The notes under the pieces were generated by a model, which searched no databases, had not been told where the DNA came from, and worked only from the letters and a program-made list of their open reading frames with translations. A program made the position numbers and the translations under genes. A stretch of 64,000 bases of DNA, from NCBI GenBank assembly GCA_963740555.1, contig CAVUES010000005.1, positions 248,001-312,000 of the forward strand. The letters are read 5' to 3'. Positions 1 to 6,605 of the stretch are shown here, in pieces. This DNA comes from Mayfieldus sp963740555 (GTDB taxonomy: Bacteria; Actinomycetota; Thermoleophilia; Solirubrobacterales; 70-9). Every line of letters begins with the position of its first letter. Within the stretch, counting starts at the first letter, position 1.

Positions 1-102
1 GTCCTTGTCGAGGCGACCGCAGCCGGCCAGCAGGATCGCGGCTGCCGCGACGACGAGCACCGATCGGCGCGGCCAACGGCGCTGGTTCACGGTGTCTCCC
101 AT
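1..102 (-). CDS. Lipoprotein, N-terminal part only (cut by window start)
   Basis: The reverse strand reads a 34-codon open start beginning with ATG at 102 and running off the window. The peptide has a twin-arginine-containing basic n-region (RRWPRRS), a hydrophobic stretch VLVVAAAAILL and a lipobox LAGC with Cys28, so the product should be exported and lipid-anchored. A GTG four codons downstream is an alternative start. Nothing of the mature domain is visible, so no function can be given. Confidence 0.6.
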   Translation of the reverse strand, partial: MGDTVNQRRWPRRSVLVVAAAAILLAGCGRLDKD

Positions 103-139
103 AGATGGCGGACGCGCCGCAATCCGCGGCGCGTCTCAC

Positions 140-328
140 TCAGGTCTTGCGCTCGAGGTCGGCGACCTCCTGTGACTTGTCCTCGACTACATCCTCGGCG
201 CGACCCAGCTTCTCCTTGGCCTCGCCCTTCTTCTCCTCCTTGCGCCCCTCGTGGCGCAGACCGGGGTCGTCGGCGAGGTCTCCGGCGGCCTTCTTCGCAC
301 GGCCGGTCAACTTGTCCAAGAGATTCAT
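140..328 (-). CDS. CsbD-like stress protein
   Basis: This 62-residue, highly charged Lys/Glu/Asp-rich protein begins MNLLDKLTGRAKKAAGDLAD and has the KxEAKEKLGRAEDVVEDK pattern typical of CsbD-family small general-stress proteins, whose biochemical role is not established. The start is chosen because a strong Shine-Dalgarno AAAGGAGATG lies directly upstream of ATG 328. The reading frame stays open further upstream, but only in sequence belonging to the DUF192 gene. The upstream DUF192 gene ends in an ATGA overlap with this start, so the two are probably translationally coupled. Confidence 0.75.
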   Translation of the reverse strand: MNLLDKLTGRAKKAAGDLADDPGLRHEGRKEEKKGEAKEKLGRAEDVVEDKSQEVADLERKT

Positions 329-741
329 CTCATCTCCTTTCCTTCTTCGCTGTCGCTCACGCCTACCCGTGACGGGTGGGTGTAAACGCGCGAGGGGACC
401 TCCAGCACCGTGGCGGCGCGGCGACACCAGATGATCCGAAACGGGGGCACCCTGTGGACTTCACGCAGCGGTCGGCACCCTTGGTCGAGGAAGACGAGGT
501 CGAGCGCGAAGCGCATCCCGAAGGTGTGGACGCTGCGACAGCCCGGGATCAGCAGGCCCGGGCCGGCGCGCTCGCGGCGCAGAAACGCCAGCCCGAGCAG
601 GCGGACAAGCAGGCCTCGCGCGACCGGCACATCGATACCGCGCACCTCGGCCCGCGGCAGACGGCGCAACCGTCGCGGCCCCATACCGAAGCAATGAAAC
701 GAGCATCGGGGGCTCGCCCCCGCCCGCAACGAATCGCCCAT
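325..741 (-). CDS. DUF192 family protein
   Basis: The protein has 138 residues. Its second half matches DUF192: LLIPGCRSVHTFGMRFALDL is the family's signature block, followed by VFLD, a VPPFRI segment, and RRAATVLEVPSR near the end. DUF192 proteins are small beta-rich proteins of unknown function, often secreted; here no clear signal peptide is visible. The start ATG 741 is the longest choice, and an internal ATG (residue 20) lacks a ribosome site. The stop codon overlaps the CsbD start (ATGA), which gives a two-gene unit. Confidence 0.7.
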   Translation of the reverse strand: MGDSLRAGASPRCSFHCFGMGPRRLRRLPRAEVRGIDVPVARGLLVRLLGLAFLRRERAGPGLLIPGCRSVHTFGMRFALDLVFLDQGCRPLREVHRVPPFRIIWCRRAATVLEVPSRVYTHPSRVGVSDSEEGKEMR

Positions 742-853
742 GGTGCAAATGCTCTTTCAGGCACCCCCACTCACCTGCACCTGCATAGAATCAGCGACAA
801 GATTCGATGGCCGCCGGGGGACGCTACCCCCGCGGGAATCACTGGCTCATAGC

Positions 854-1321
854 GTGGAAGAGAAGACAACCCGCAGAGGGAATTACGAGTCGGGCTCGGA
901 CTATGTTCTCGAGTACGGCGAGCTTCGCTTCTCGTTCAACGAGGAGGACTTCGCGCAGCGGGTCGAACAGGCTGCCGTGAAGCTCAACTTCGTCGACCAG
1001 GGACTGAGCGACGAGGAGCTGGAGGACCTCCTCGACCTCGCCGTCAACGGCGAGATCAGCGAGCCCTCCTCGGCGCTGGGCGAGCACATCAACGGCAACT
1101 GGGACGAGCTCGTAGGCCCCGCCAATCGCAGCCTCGTGCACTGGATCCGCCGGCTTGTCTTCCGCGGCGCCTGGCTCGACCAGCGGGTCAAGGAGGGCGA
1201 GCTGGACGTCGTCTTCGACCAGGACAGCCAGAGCTTTGGCTACGTGCAGCCGGAGCGCGGCTCGGAGCTGATCGAGCTCTCCAAAGAGCCTTCCTGGCGC
1301 CGCATCGCTTACCGCCGCTGA
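854..1321 (+). CDS. Conserved-looking hypothetical protein, acidic
   Basis: I do not recognise this protein. The open frame begins at 740, but the N-terminal 38 codons (Cys/Pro/Thr-rich, no ribosome site) look non-coding, so I prefer GTG 854 giving about 155 residues. The product is acidic and appears helical (FNEEDFAQRVEQAAVKLNF, LSDEELEDLLDLAVNG), with a Trp/Arg-rich middle (SLVHWIRRLVFRGAWLDQR). No signal peptide or membrane segment is seen. It is transcribed toward the convergent Rho-like gene. Confidence 0.55.
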   Translation: MEEKTTRRGNYESGSDYVLEYGELRFSFNEEDFAQRVEQAAVKLNFVDQGLSDEELEDLLDLAVNGEISEPSSALGEHINGNWDELVGPANRSLVHWIRRLVFRGAWLDQRVKEGELDVVFDQDSQSFGYVQPERGSELIELSKEPSWRRIAYRR

Positions 1322-1345
1322 CGGCGGACCCCGGCGCTCCGGGGA

Positions 1346-2443
1346 CTAGAGGGAAGAGAGGAGCTCGGCATTCGAGGCCGAGCTCCTGATCCGCTCCCCC
1401 AGGGCCTCGGCGGCCGCGCGCGGGTCGGCGCCACGAAGCTCGTCGCGCAGGTGGCGTACGGCTTCGAGCTCGTCGGGTTCGCGGAGCTTGTCCTCGGCCA
1501 CGGCGCCGGTGCGGGCGACGTCGATCGCGGGGATGACGCCGGCCGCCGCCAGCTCGGCGTCCAGGGCGATGGTCGCGTTCTCGGTCGTCTCCACCCCCTC
1601 CAGAGCGCCCTCCCCGTCCTCGGTCCCCTTCAGAACCGTCGCGATCATCGTCAACGAGCCGCTGCCCTCCTCCTCCAGCTCGCGGCCGGCGCCGAAGATC
1701 GGCTTGATCGCGATCGGGTCGCGATAGGCGACCCCGAGCCGGGTCAGCGAGTCGACGATCACCACCACGTCCTCCCCCTTCTCGGCGCGGCGCTTGGCCC
1801 GGGCGACGGCAAGCTCCGCGTGGCGCACCTGGTCTGAGGCATCGAGGTCCGACGGCGCCGCGACGATCTCTGCGCCCGTCGCCTCGCGCTTCCACTCGGT
1901 CACCTCCTCGGGCCGCTCGTCCACCAGCAGCACGATCACCCCAGGCCCGTCGTCGCCGGCGCCGATCGCCCGCACCAGGCTGCGCAGCAGCGTGGTGCGG
2001 CCCGAGCGCGGCTCGGCGAGGATCAGAACCCGTTGGCCGAAGGCGAGCGGTGCGAGCAGGTCGACCGCCCGCACAAGCGCGTCGTCGAAATCTCCAAGCG
2101 GCAGCCGACGGTGCGGAGCGACCGGGGTCAGATCCTCGAAGCCGGCCGCCCGCTCCTCGCCCGGCTCCTCGCCGTTCACCCGCTCCACTCGCACCAGCGC
2201 CGGGTGGTGCTCTCCGCGCCGCGGCGGCCGCGCCGGGCCCGCGACCTCGTCGCCGGCGCGCAGTTCGCAGCGACGGATCTGGGAGGCCGATATGTATACG
2301 TCGTCGGCGTCGGGCTCGAGGCCGCGCAGGCGCAGGAACCCGTGCCCCGCGGGGACGACGTCGAGGACACCCGTCACCGGCTCCCCGCTCGGCTCCTCCT
2401 CCCTGCCCCGCCGCCTCCTCGGCCGTTCCTCCTTCTCCTCCAC
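1346..2443 (-). CDS. rho: Rho-like transcription terminator, C-terminal part (frame break upstream)
   Basis: This frame carries the RNA-binding cold-shock-like domain (VTGVLDVVPAGHGFLRL, about residues 23-40) and the RecA-type ATPase core. Visible motifs are VDERPEEVTEW, the Walker B-like VVVIVDSLTRLGVAYRD, and FGAGRELEEEGSGSLTMIAT. Rho is a hexameric RNA translocase that terminates transcription. Two key places deviate: the Walker A loop reads EPRSGRTTLL, so the usual lysine is Arg149, and the R-loop KGTGN of classical Rho is replaced by ETTENAT. GTG 2443 is only the first start codon in this frame. The natural N-terminus is in the neighbouring frame (2374-2688), so the gene is split by one base. 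It could be a divergent Rho paralogue. Confidence 0.75.
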   Translation of the reverse strand: MEEKEERPRRRRGREEEPSGEPVTGVLDVVPAGHGFLRLRGLEPDADDVYISASQIRRCELRAGDEVAGPARPPRRGEHHPALVRVERVNGEEPGEERAAGFEDLTPVAPHRRLPLGDFDDALVRAVDLLAPLAFGQRVLILAEPRSGRTTLLRSLVRAIGAGDDGPGVIVLLVDERPEEVTEWKREATGAEIVAAPSDLDASDQVRHAELAVARAKRRAEKGEDVVVIVDSLTRLGVAYRDPIAIKPIFGAGRELEEEGSGSLTMIATVLKGTEDGEGALEGVETTENATIALDAELAAAGVIPAIDVARTGAVAEDKLREPDELEAVRHLRDELRGADPRAAAEALGERIRSSASNAELLSSL

Positions 2444-2688
2444 CTCAGCTTCCTCGGGCTCCTCGGCTTCCTCGGCTTCCGGTCGCTGGCGCTTTCGGCA
2501 ACCGGCTCCTCATCCTCTGCCGGCGGCTCGACCTCGACTTCGTCGCCGGCCGGCTCGCCGCCTTCCCTCGCCTCCAGCTCCGCGATCAGCTCCTCGCGGC
2601 GCATCAGCCGGTAACGGGGCACGCCCAGCTCGGCGGCCCGCGCGTGCAGGTCGGCGAGATGCTGGGAATCGAGCTTCGCCGGGGTCAC
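2374..2688 (-). CDS. rho: Rho-like protein, N-terminal Rho_N domain in a different frame
   Basis: This frame encodes a Rho_N/SAP-like helix bundle (LADLHARAAELGVPRYRLMR then REELIAELEAR) followed by an acidic linker, then becomes implausibly basic (RKPRKPRSPRKLRWRRRRNG) and stops at 2374. Around 2440-2500 the other frame instead reads an acidic EAEEAEEPEEAEVEEKEE linker that continues into the Rho core. A one-base loss between about 2375 and 2505 would join the two. The start is GTG 2688; the upstream ATG at 2742 lies inside an intergenic repeat. Confidence 0.65.
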   Translation of the reverse strand: MTPAKLDSQHLADLHARAAELGVPRYRLMRREELIAELEAREGGEPAGDEVEVEPPAEDEEPVAESASDRKPRKPRSPRKLRWRRRRNGRGGGGAGRRSRAGSR

Positions 2689-2710
2689 AGAACGGCCAGG
2701 ATATTCATAA

Positions 2711-2769
2711 GGCCGCGACACAAAGTGTCGCGGCAGGTGCATGTCAGGCGGCGAAGCCGCCGCAAGTTA
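2711..2769 (-). repeat. REP-like intergenic repeat, copy 1
   Basis: Read on the minus strand this is ACTTGCGGC, a GC-rich hairpin, GCCTGACATGCACCTGC, then the hairpin CGCGACAC-TTT-GTGTCGCG. The same element occurs at 46995-47050 and in a two-armed form at 42814-42936. It sits between the epimerase stop and the Rho-like start. It has no T-run, so it is not a classical terminator here. Confidence 0.7.
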
Positions 2770-2770
2770 T

Positions 2771-3670
2771 TCACCGCTCGCCCAGGGCGGCGACAGCATC
2801 GGGGACCCCCTGCCGCGCGGTGGCGAAGCGCGGCGTCCAGGCGAGCTCCCGCTTGATCTTCGTGTTCGACGAGCGCGCCGAGCGGGTGACCGCCGTGATC
2901 GGGTCGCCACCGGCCGCCAAGCGCGCCACCCAGGCGGGGACGCGGCGCGGCGGGCCGAGTCCCAGCTCGTCCGCGGTCAAGGCGACGAAGTCATAGAAGC
3001 GGATCGGCTCGTCGTCTACGACGTGATAGGTCGAGCCCGGCGCGGCCTTCTCCACGGCGAGCGCGAACGCCTGCACGACGTCGGCGTCGCGGACCACGTC
3101 CCACCAGTTGTCGCCGCGGCCGATCACCGCGAAGCGCCCGGGTTGGCGCAGGCGCTTGACGAACTCCTCCTCGAACCAGCCGCCCGGGCCGTAGACGTGC
3201 GAGGGGCGCAGGACGACGTCCTCCAGATCGCACTGGCGCACCAACCGCTCCCCCTCCTGCTTGCTGGCGCCGTAGGCGGTCTGGACGGGGAGGGCGCTGG
3301 ACTCGTCGAGAAGCTCGCCGCGCGCGTCGCCGGTCACCACCGTCGAGGCGAAGACGAATCGCCGCCCGCCGGCGCCCTCGGCGGCCTCGATCAAGCGCTT
3401 CGTCCCTTCGACGTTTGCCTCGCGCACCTTCGCGGCGCTGCGCTGCGAAGCGATCTCGGCGGCGAGGTGCACGACGACCTCCGGCTGCGACGCAGCGCAC
3501 GCATCGCGCAGGGACTCGGCGTCGGCGAGGTCGCCACGCACCTCGGCGACGTCGGGCGGGCCGGAGCCGGGGTGGCGCACCATCGCGATCGGCTCGTGCC
3601 CGCGCCGCGCCAGCTCCGCGCAGACCGAGCCGCCGAGGAAGCCACTCGCCCCGGTGACCAGAACCTTCAT
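2771..3670 (-). CDS. NAD-dependent epimerase/dehydratase (extended SDR)
   Basis: The 299-residue protein is an extended short-chain dehydrogenase. The Rossmann motif TGASGFLG is at residues 6-13, an acidic pair GDLADAES follows at about 47, and the catalytic YGASK gives Tyr133 and Lys137, with the Ser/Thr at FASTVV (109-112). The HVYGPGG motif is typical of nucleotide-sugar or steroid/flavonoid-type reductases. The substrate cannot be read from sequence. It follows the transaldolase gene by 12 bases on the same strand and is probably co-transcribed with it and glpD. Confidence 0.85.
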   Translation of the reverse strand: MKVLVTGASGFLGGSVCAELARRGHEPIAMVRHPGSGPPDVAEVRGDLADAESLRDACAASQPEVVVHLAAEIASQRSAAKVREANVEGTKRLIEAAEGAGGRRFVFASTVVTGDARGELLDESSALPVQTAYGASKQEGERLVRQCDLEDVVLRPSHVYGPGGWFEEEFVKRLRQPGRFAVIGRGDNWWDVVRDADVVQAFALAVEKAAPGSTYHVVDDEPIRFYDFVALTADELGLGPPRRVPAWVARLAAGGDPITAVTRSARSSNTKIKRELAWTPRFATARQGVPDAVAALGER

Positions 3671-3682
3671 TGAGGAGCCGGG

Positions 3683-4378
3683 CTACGCCTTGGCCGCGAG
3701 GCGCTTCTCGGTGAGATCGCGCAGCCACTCGCCGAACTCGGGGCGCGACTCCCAGTCCTTGCGGAACTTCTCGGCGCCGGCATCGGTGAGCGGGTGGTTG
3801 AGCATCTGCTTCAGGATCTTGGCCGGAACCGTCGCGATCTCACAGCCCAGGGTGGCGGCGGTGATCACGTGCTCAGGATGGCGGATCGAGGCGGCGATGA
3901 TCTCGGAGGTCATGCCCCCGGCCCGCAGCGCCTCGGCGATCTCCTCCAGCACTGCACCGGAGTCGACCGAGATGTCGTCGAGCCGGCCCATGAAGCAGGA
4001 CACGTAGGTGGCGCCGGCCGCGGCCGCGAGAAGCGCCTGGTTGGCGGAGAAGACCAGAGTCATGTTGACCGGCGTGCCCTCGTCGGTGAGCGCCTTCGTT
4101 GCCGTCAGCCCCGCCTCACAGAAAGGGACCTTGACGGTCACGTGCTCGTGCAGCTCGCGCAGAGCCCGGCCCTCGTCGATCATCCCCTCCGGGTCCTGCG
4201 AGACGACCTCGGCTGAGACCGGCCCCCGAACCAGATCGCAGATTCGCCTGATGATGTCGCCGGGGTCTCCGTCTTCCTTGGCGAGCAGAGAGGGGTTGGT
4301 GGTCGCGCCGGAGAGAATCCCCCAGGCGGCGATCTCCTCCACCTCGGCGACCGAGCCGGTGTCGATGAAGAGCCTCAT
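3683..4378 (-). CDS. tal: Transaldolase, short fructose-6-phosphate-aldolase-like type
   Basis: The 231-residue length fits the short TalC/MipB-type transaldolases, which transfer a dihydroxyacetone unit in the pentose phosphate pathway or cleave fructose 6-phosphate. The N-terminal MRLFIDTGSVAEVEEIAAWG, the GATTNPSLLAKE block and the Schiff-base lysine in VTVKVPF (Lys83) are all present. It is unlike the longer actinobacterial Tal. The start ATG overlaps the glpD stop (ATGA at 4375-4378), so translation is coupled to glpD. This couples triose/glycerol phosphate entry with sugar phosphate metabolism. Confidence 0.88.
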   Translation of the reverse strand: MRLFIDTGSVAEVEEIAAWGILSGATTNPSLLAKEDGDPGDIIRRICDLVRGPVSAEVVSQDPEGMIDEGRALRELHEHVTVKVPFCEAGLTATKALTDEGTPVNMTLVFSANQALLAAAAGATYVSCFMGRLDDISVDSGAVLEEIAEALRAGGMTSEIIAASIRHPEHVITAATLGCEIATVPAKILKQMLNHPLTDAGAEKFRKDWESRPEFGEWLRDLTEKRLAAKA

Positions 4379-6060
4379 CGCCCGAAGCTTACGTCGCGAG
4401 CCGGATCAACGCCTTCGGCCCGGGCGATCTCGACCCACGCGTCCGCTTGATCACGAACGCGATCCGTGGACCACCCCAGCTCCTGCCCGAGTACCTCGGC
4501 GACCCGCGTCACCGAATCGGCGTCGCGCAGCTCGCTGGCGGCGAGGATGCCGAGCCGGGTGCGGCGCAGCAGGACGTCAGCGACGCTTTGCGCCTGCTCG
4601 AGGCGAGCCGCGATCACGGCCTCGGCGAGAAGGTCCGGAGAGCTGGCGACGATCGGCTCGCGCAGCTCGGGGCGCTGCTCGGCGAGATCGAGGACAGCGC
4701 GGGAGGCGTGGCCGTAGCGAAACGCGAGCTGGTCACGCGCCGCTTCGCCGAGCCAGTCTCCCGCCTCGAGGTCCTCCGGCCGGGCCTCCATCCCGAGCGG
4801 GATCTCGGAGGTGCGGCAGGGCGCCTCGCGCCCCTGGCGCTCGACCAGGCGGTCGACCGTTTGCTTCGCCATCCGCCGCCATGTGGTGAGCTTGCCGCCG
4901 GTGATCGTCAACATCCCCGACGAGGTCTCATAGAGCTCCGCCCTGCGCGAGATGTCGACCGACTTGCGCGGGTCGCCGGTCGAGATCAGGGGCCGCACCC
5001 CGGCGTAGGCGCCGGTGAGGTCGGACGTCGTGAGACCGGTCCCGAAGAAGGCGTTGGTCGCGTCGAGCAGGTACTCGACGTCGTCCGGAGATGGGGCGAC
5101 GTGGGAGATGTCGCCGTCGTAGTCGTTGTCGGTCGTCCCGATAAGGGTGCGCCCGTACCAGGGCAGGGCGAAGATCGTCCGATCCTCGCCGGCCGGGACG
5201 ATGCATGCCGCCTCGCCCATCGGCAGCTCGCGTCGGTCGACCAGCACGTGCGTGCCACGGCTCGGCGCGATCGTCGGCATGTCCTCCTCGTCCGCCACCT
5301 CGGGCCGTATCCGGTCCGCCCAGACGCCGGTCGCGTTGACGATGTTGTCGGCATCCACCCGCATCTGCTCACCCGACTCGGCCTCCGTGAATTTGACCCC
5401 CGCCGCGTGGCCGTCGTGGTCGATCAGCCCGGTGACCTCGGCGCCGTTCAGCATCACGGCGCCGAATCGCTCCGCTTCCCCGAGGATCGTCAGGACGAGG
5501 CGCGCGTCGTCGGTTTGACAGTCGTAGAACAGATAGGCGGAGGCGGGCTCCCGCGACGCCAGAGCCGGGACGAGCTCCGCCGCCTCGGCGCCGTCGATGG
5601 TGCGATGGCGATCCGGCGACCATGAGAACTCCTCGTCCTCCTCCTTGGAGGCGCGCATCTCGCGGCGGCTGCGGCCGACGCGGGTCGTCGCCATGACGTC
5701 GTACATGTTCAGCCCGATCCCGATGCTGCGGCTGCGCCGGTCCTCGCCGAGGGTCGGGACCAGGAACGGTGTCGGATAGACGAGGTGGGGAGCGAGCTGG
5801 ACCATTAGCTGGCGCTCGAGCAGCGCCTCGCGCACCAGGCCGAGGTCGAAGTTGCGCAGATAGCGAAGCCCGCCGTGGACCATCTTCGAGGAGCGGCTGG
5901 AAGTCCCGCAAGCGTAGTCGTCGCGCTCCAGCAGGGCGACCGAGTAGCCGCGCGAGGCGGCGTCGAGCGCCACGCCGGCGCCGGTGATGCCGGCCCCGAT
6001 CACCACCACCTCGAACTGCTGGCCGGCGATCGCCTCGATTGCGTCGGCGCGGGAGAGCAT
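4375..6060 (-). CDS. glpD: FAD-dependent glycerol-3-phosphate dehydrogenase
   Basis: The 561-residue protein oxidises sn-glycerol 3-phosphate to dihydroxyacetone phosphate at the membrane, passing electrons to quinone. The FAD-binding motif VVIGAGITGAGVALDAA is near residue 20, followed by the GlpA/GlpD signatures CGTSSRSSKMVHGGLRYL and, later, GVRPLI and ITGGKLTTWRRMA. The C-terminal helical DAO_C-like domain covers the last 120 residues. The start follows the nitroreductase stop by 11 bases, and the stop overlaps tal. No glycerol kinase or facilitator gene is nearby. Confidence 0.92.
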   Translation of the reverse strand: MLSRADAIEAIAGQQFEVVVIGAGITGAGVALDAASRGYSVALLERDDYACGTSSRSSKMVHGGLRYLRNFDLGLVREALLERQLMVQLAPHLVYPTPFLVPTLGEDRRSRSIGIGLNMYDVMATTRVGRSRREMRASKEEDEEFSWSPDRHRTIDGAEAAELVPALASREPASAYLFYDCQTDDARLVLTILGEAERFGAVMLNGAEVTGLIDHDGHAAGVKFTEAESGEQMRVDADNIVNATGVWADRIRPEVADEEDMPTIAPSRGTHVLVDRRELPMGEAACIVPAGEDRTIFALPWYGRTLIGTTDNDYDGDISHVAPSPDDVEYLLDATNAFFGTGLTTSDLTGAYAGVRPLISTGDPRKSVDISRRAELYETSSGMLTITGGKLTTWRRMAKQTVDRLVERQGREAPCRTSEIPLGMEARPEDLEAGDWLGEAARDQLAFRYGHASRAVLDLAEQRPELREPIVASSPDLLAEAVIAARLEQAQSVADVLLRRTRLGILAASELRDADSVTRVAEVLGQELGWSTDRVRDQADAWVEIARAEGVDPARDVSFGR

Positions 6061-6071
6061 CAGCCGATCAC

Positions 6072-6581
6072 CTAATCGAGGTACTCCGTGATCTCACCGG
6101 GCGCCGGGCGCTCGGGTGCCCTCTGCTCCTGCACCGGACGACCTATATGGAGAAGGCCGACGAAACGCTCGTCGTCGGAAATGCCGACCGCTCGCCTTCC
6201 GGCTTCTGCGCGCAAGACCTCCGGCGTTCGCCAGTAGCCGGCCAGCCCGTGGGCGTGGGCCGCGAGCAGGACGATGTAGCAGGCGACCGCCGTGGAGTGC
6301 AGGTCTTCCTCGTCCTGCTCGGGCTCCCCGCTCATCGCGCAGGAGGCGACGACCAGGGTCGGGCAGCGGTCGAGCTTGGTCGCCGACTCAGGCCCGGCGG
6401 CCTGCTTGAGGCGCTCCAGCGCACGCGGCCCGACGACCCGGAAGCGCCAGGGCGCGGTCAGATGGTGGTTGGGCGCCCAGCGCGCAAGCTCGAGCAACTC
6501 GTCGAGCGTCTCGCGCGGGACCGGCTCAGGCTCGAAAGCCTTGTGCGTGCGGCGGGTGCGAATCGCCGTCTCGACATCCAT
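6072..6581 (-). CDS. Nitroreductase family protein
   Basis: The 169-residue protein has the nitroreductase fold signatures: MDVETAIRTRRTHKAFEPEP with the FMN-contacting RTRR, APNHHLTAPWRF at about residues 41-52, and a C-terminal VGLLHIGRP. These FMN enzymes use NAD(P)H to reduce nitro compounds, quinones or other substrates. It lies 24 bases after the ECF S-component gene and 11 bases before glpD on the same strand. A BluB (dimethylbenzimidazole synthase) role was considered because of the B12 operon upstream, but the sequence is shorter and lacks recognisable BluB features. Confidence 0.82.
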   Translation of the reverse strand: MDVETAIRTRRTHKAFEPEPVPRETLDELLELARWAPNHHLTAPWRFRVVGPRALERLKQAAGPESATKLDRCPTLVVASCAMSGEPEQDEEDLHSTAVACYIVLLAAHAHGLAGYWRTPEVLRAEAGRRAVGISDDERFVGLLHIGRPVQEQRAPERPAPGEITEYLD

Positions 6582-6605
6582 CGAGCCAACGGTATCTGTC
6601 TCGAC

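Noticed and set aside
1346..2688. Programmed frameshift in the Rho-like gene
   Set aside because: No slippery heptamer or downstream stimulator is evident, and other single-base breaks occur in the window, so an indel or decay is simpler.
2741..3673. Long plus-strand open frame opposite the epimerase gene
   Set aside because: It is antisense to a well-supported SDR gene and has no domain; long antisense frames are expected at this GC content.
6072..6581. Nitroreductase as BluB in the B12 operon
   Set aside because: It is 24 bases after the ECF operon, but lacks recognisable BluB features and is shorter; a generic nitroreductase call is safer.
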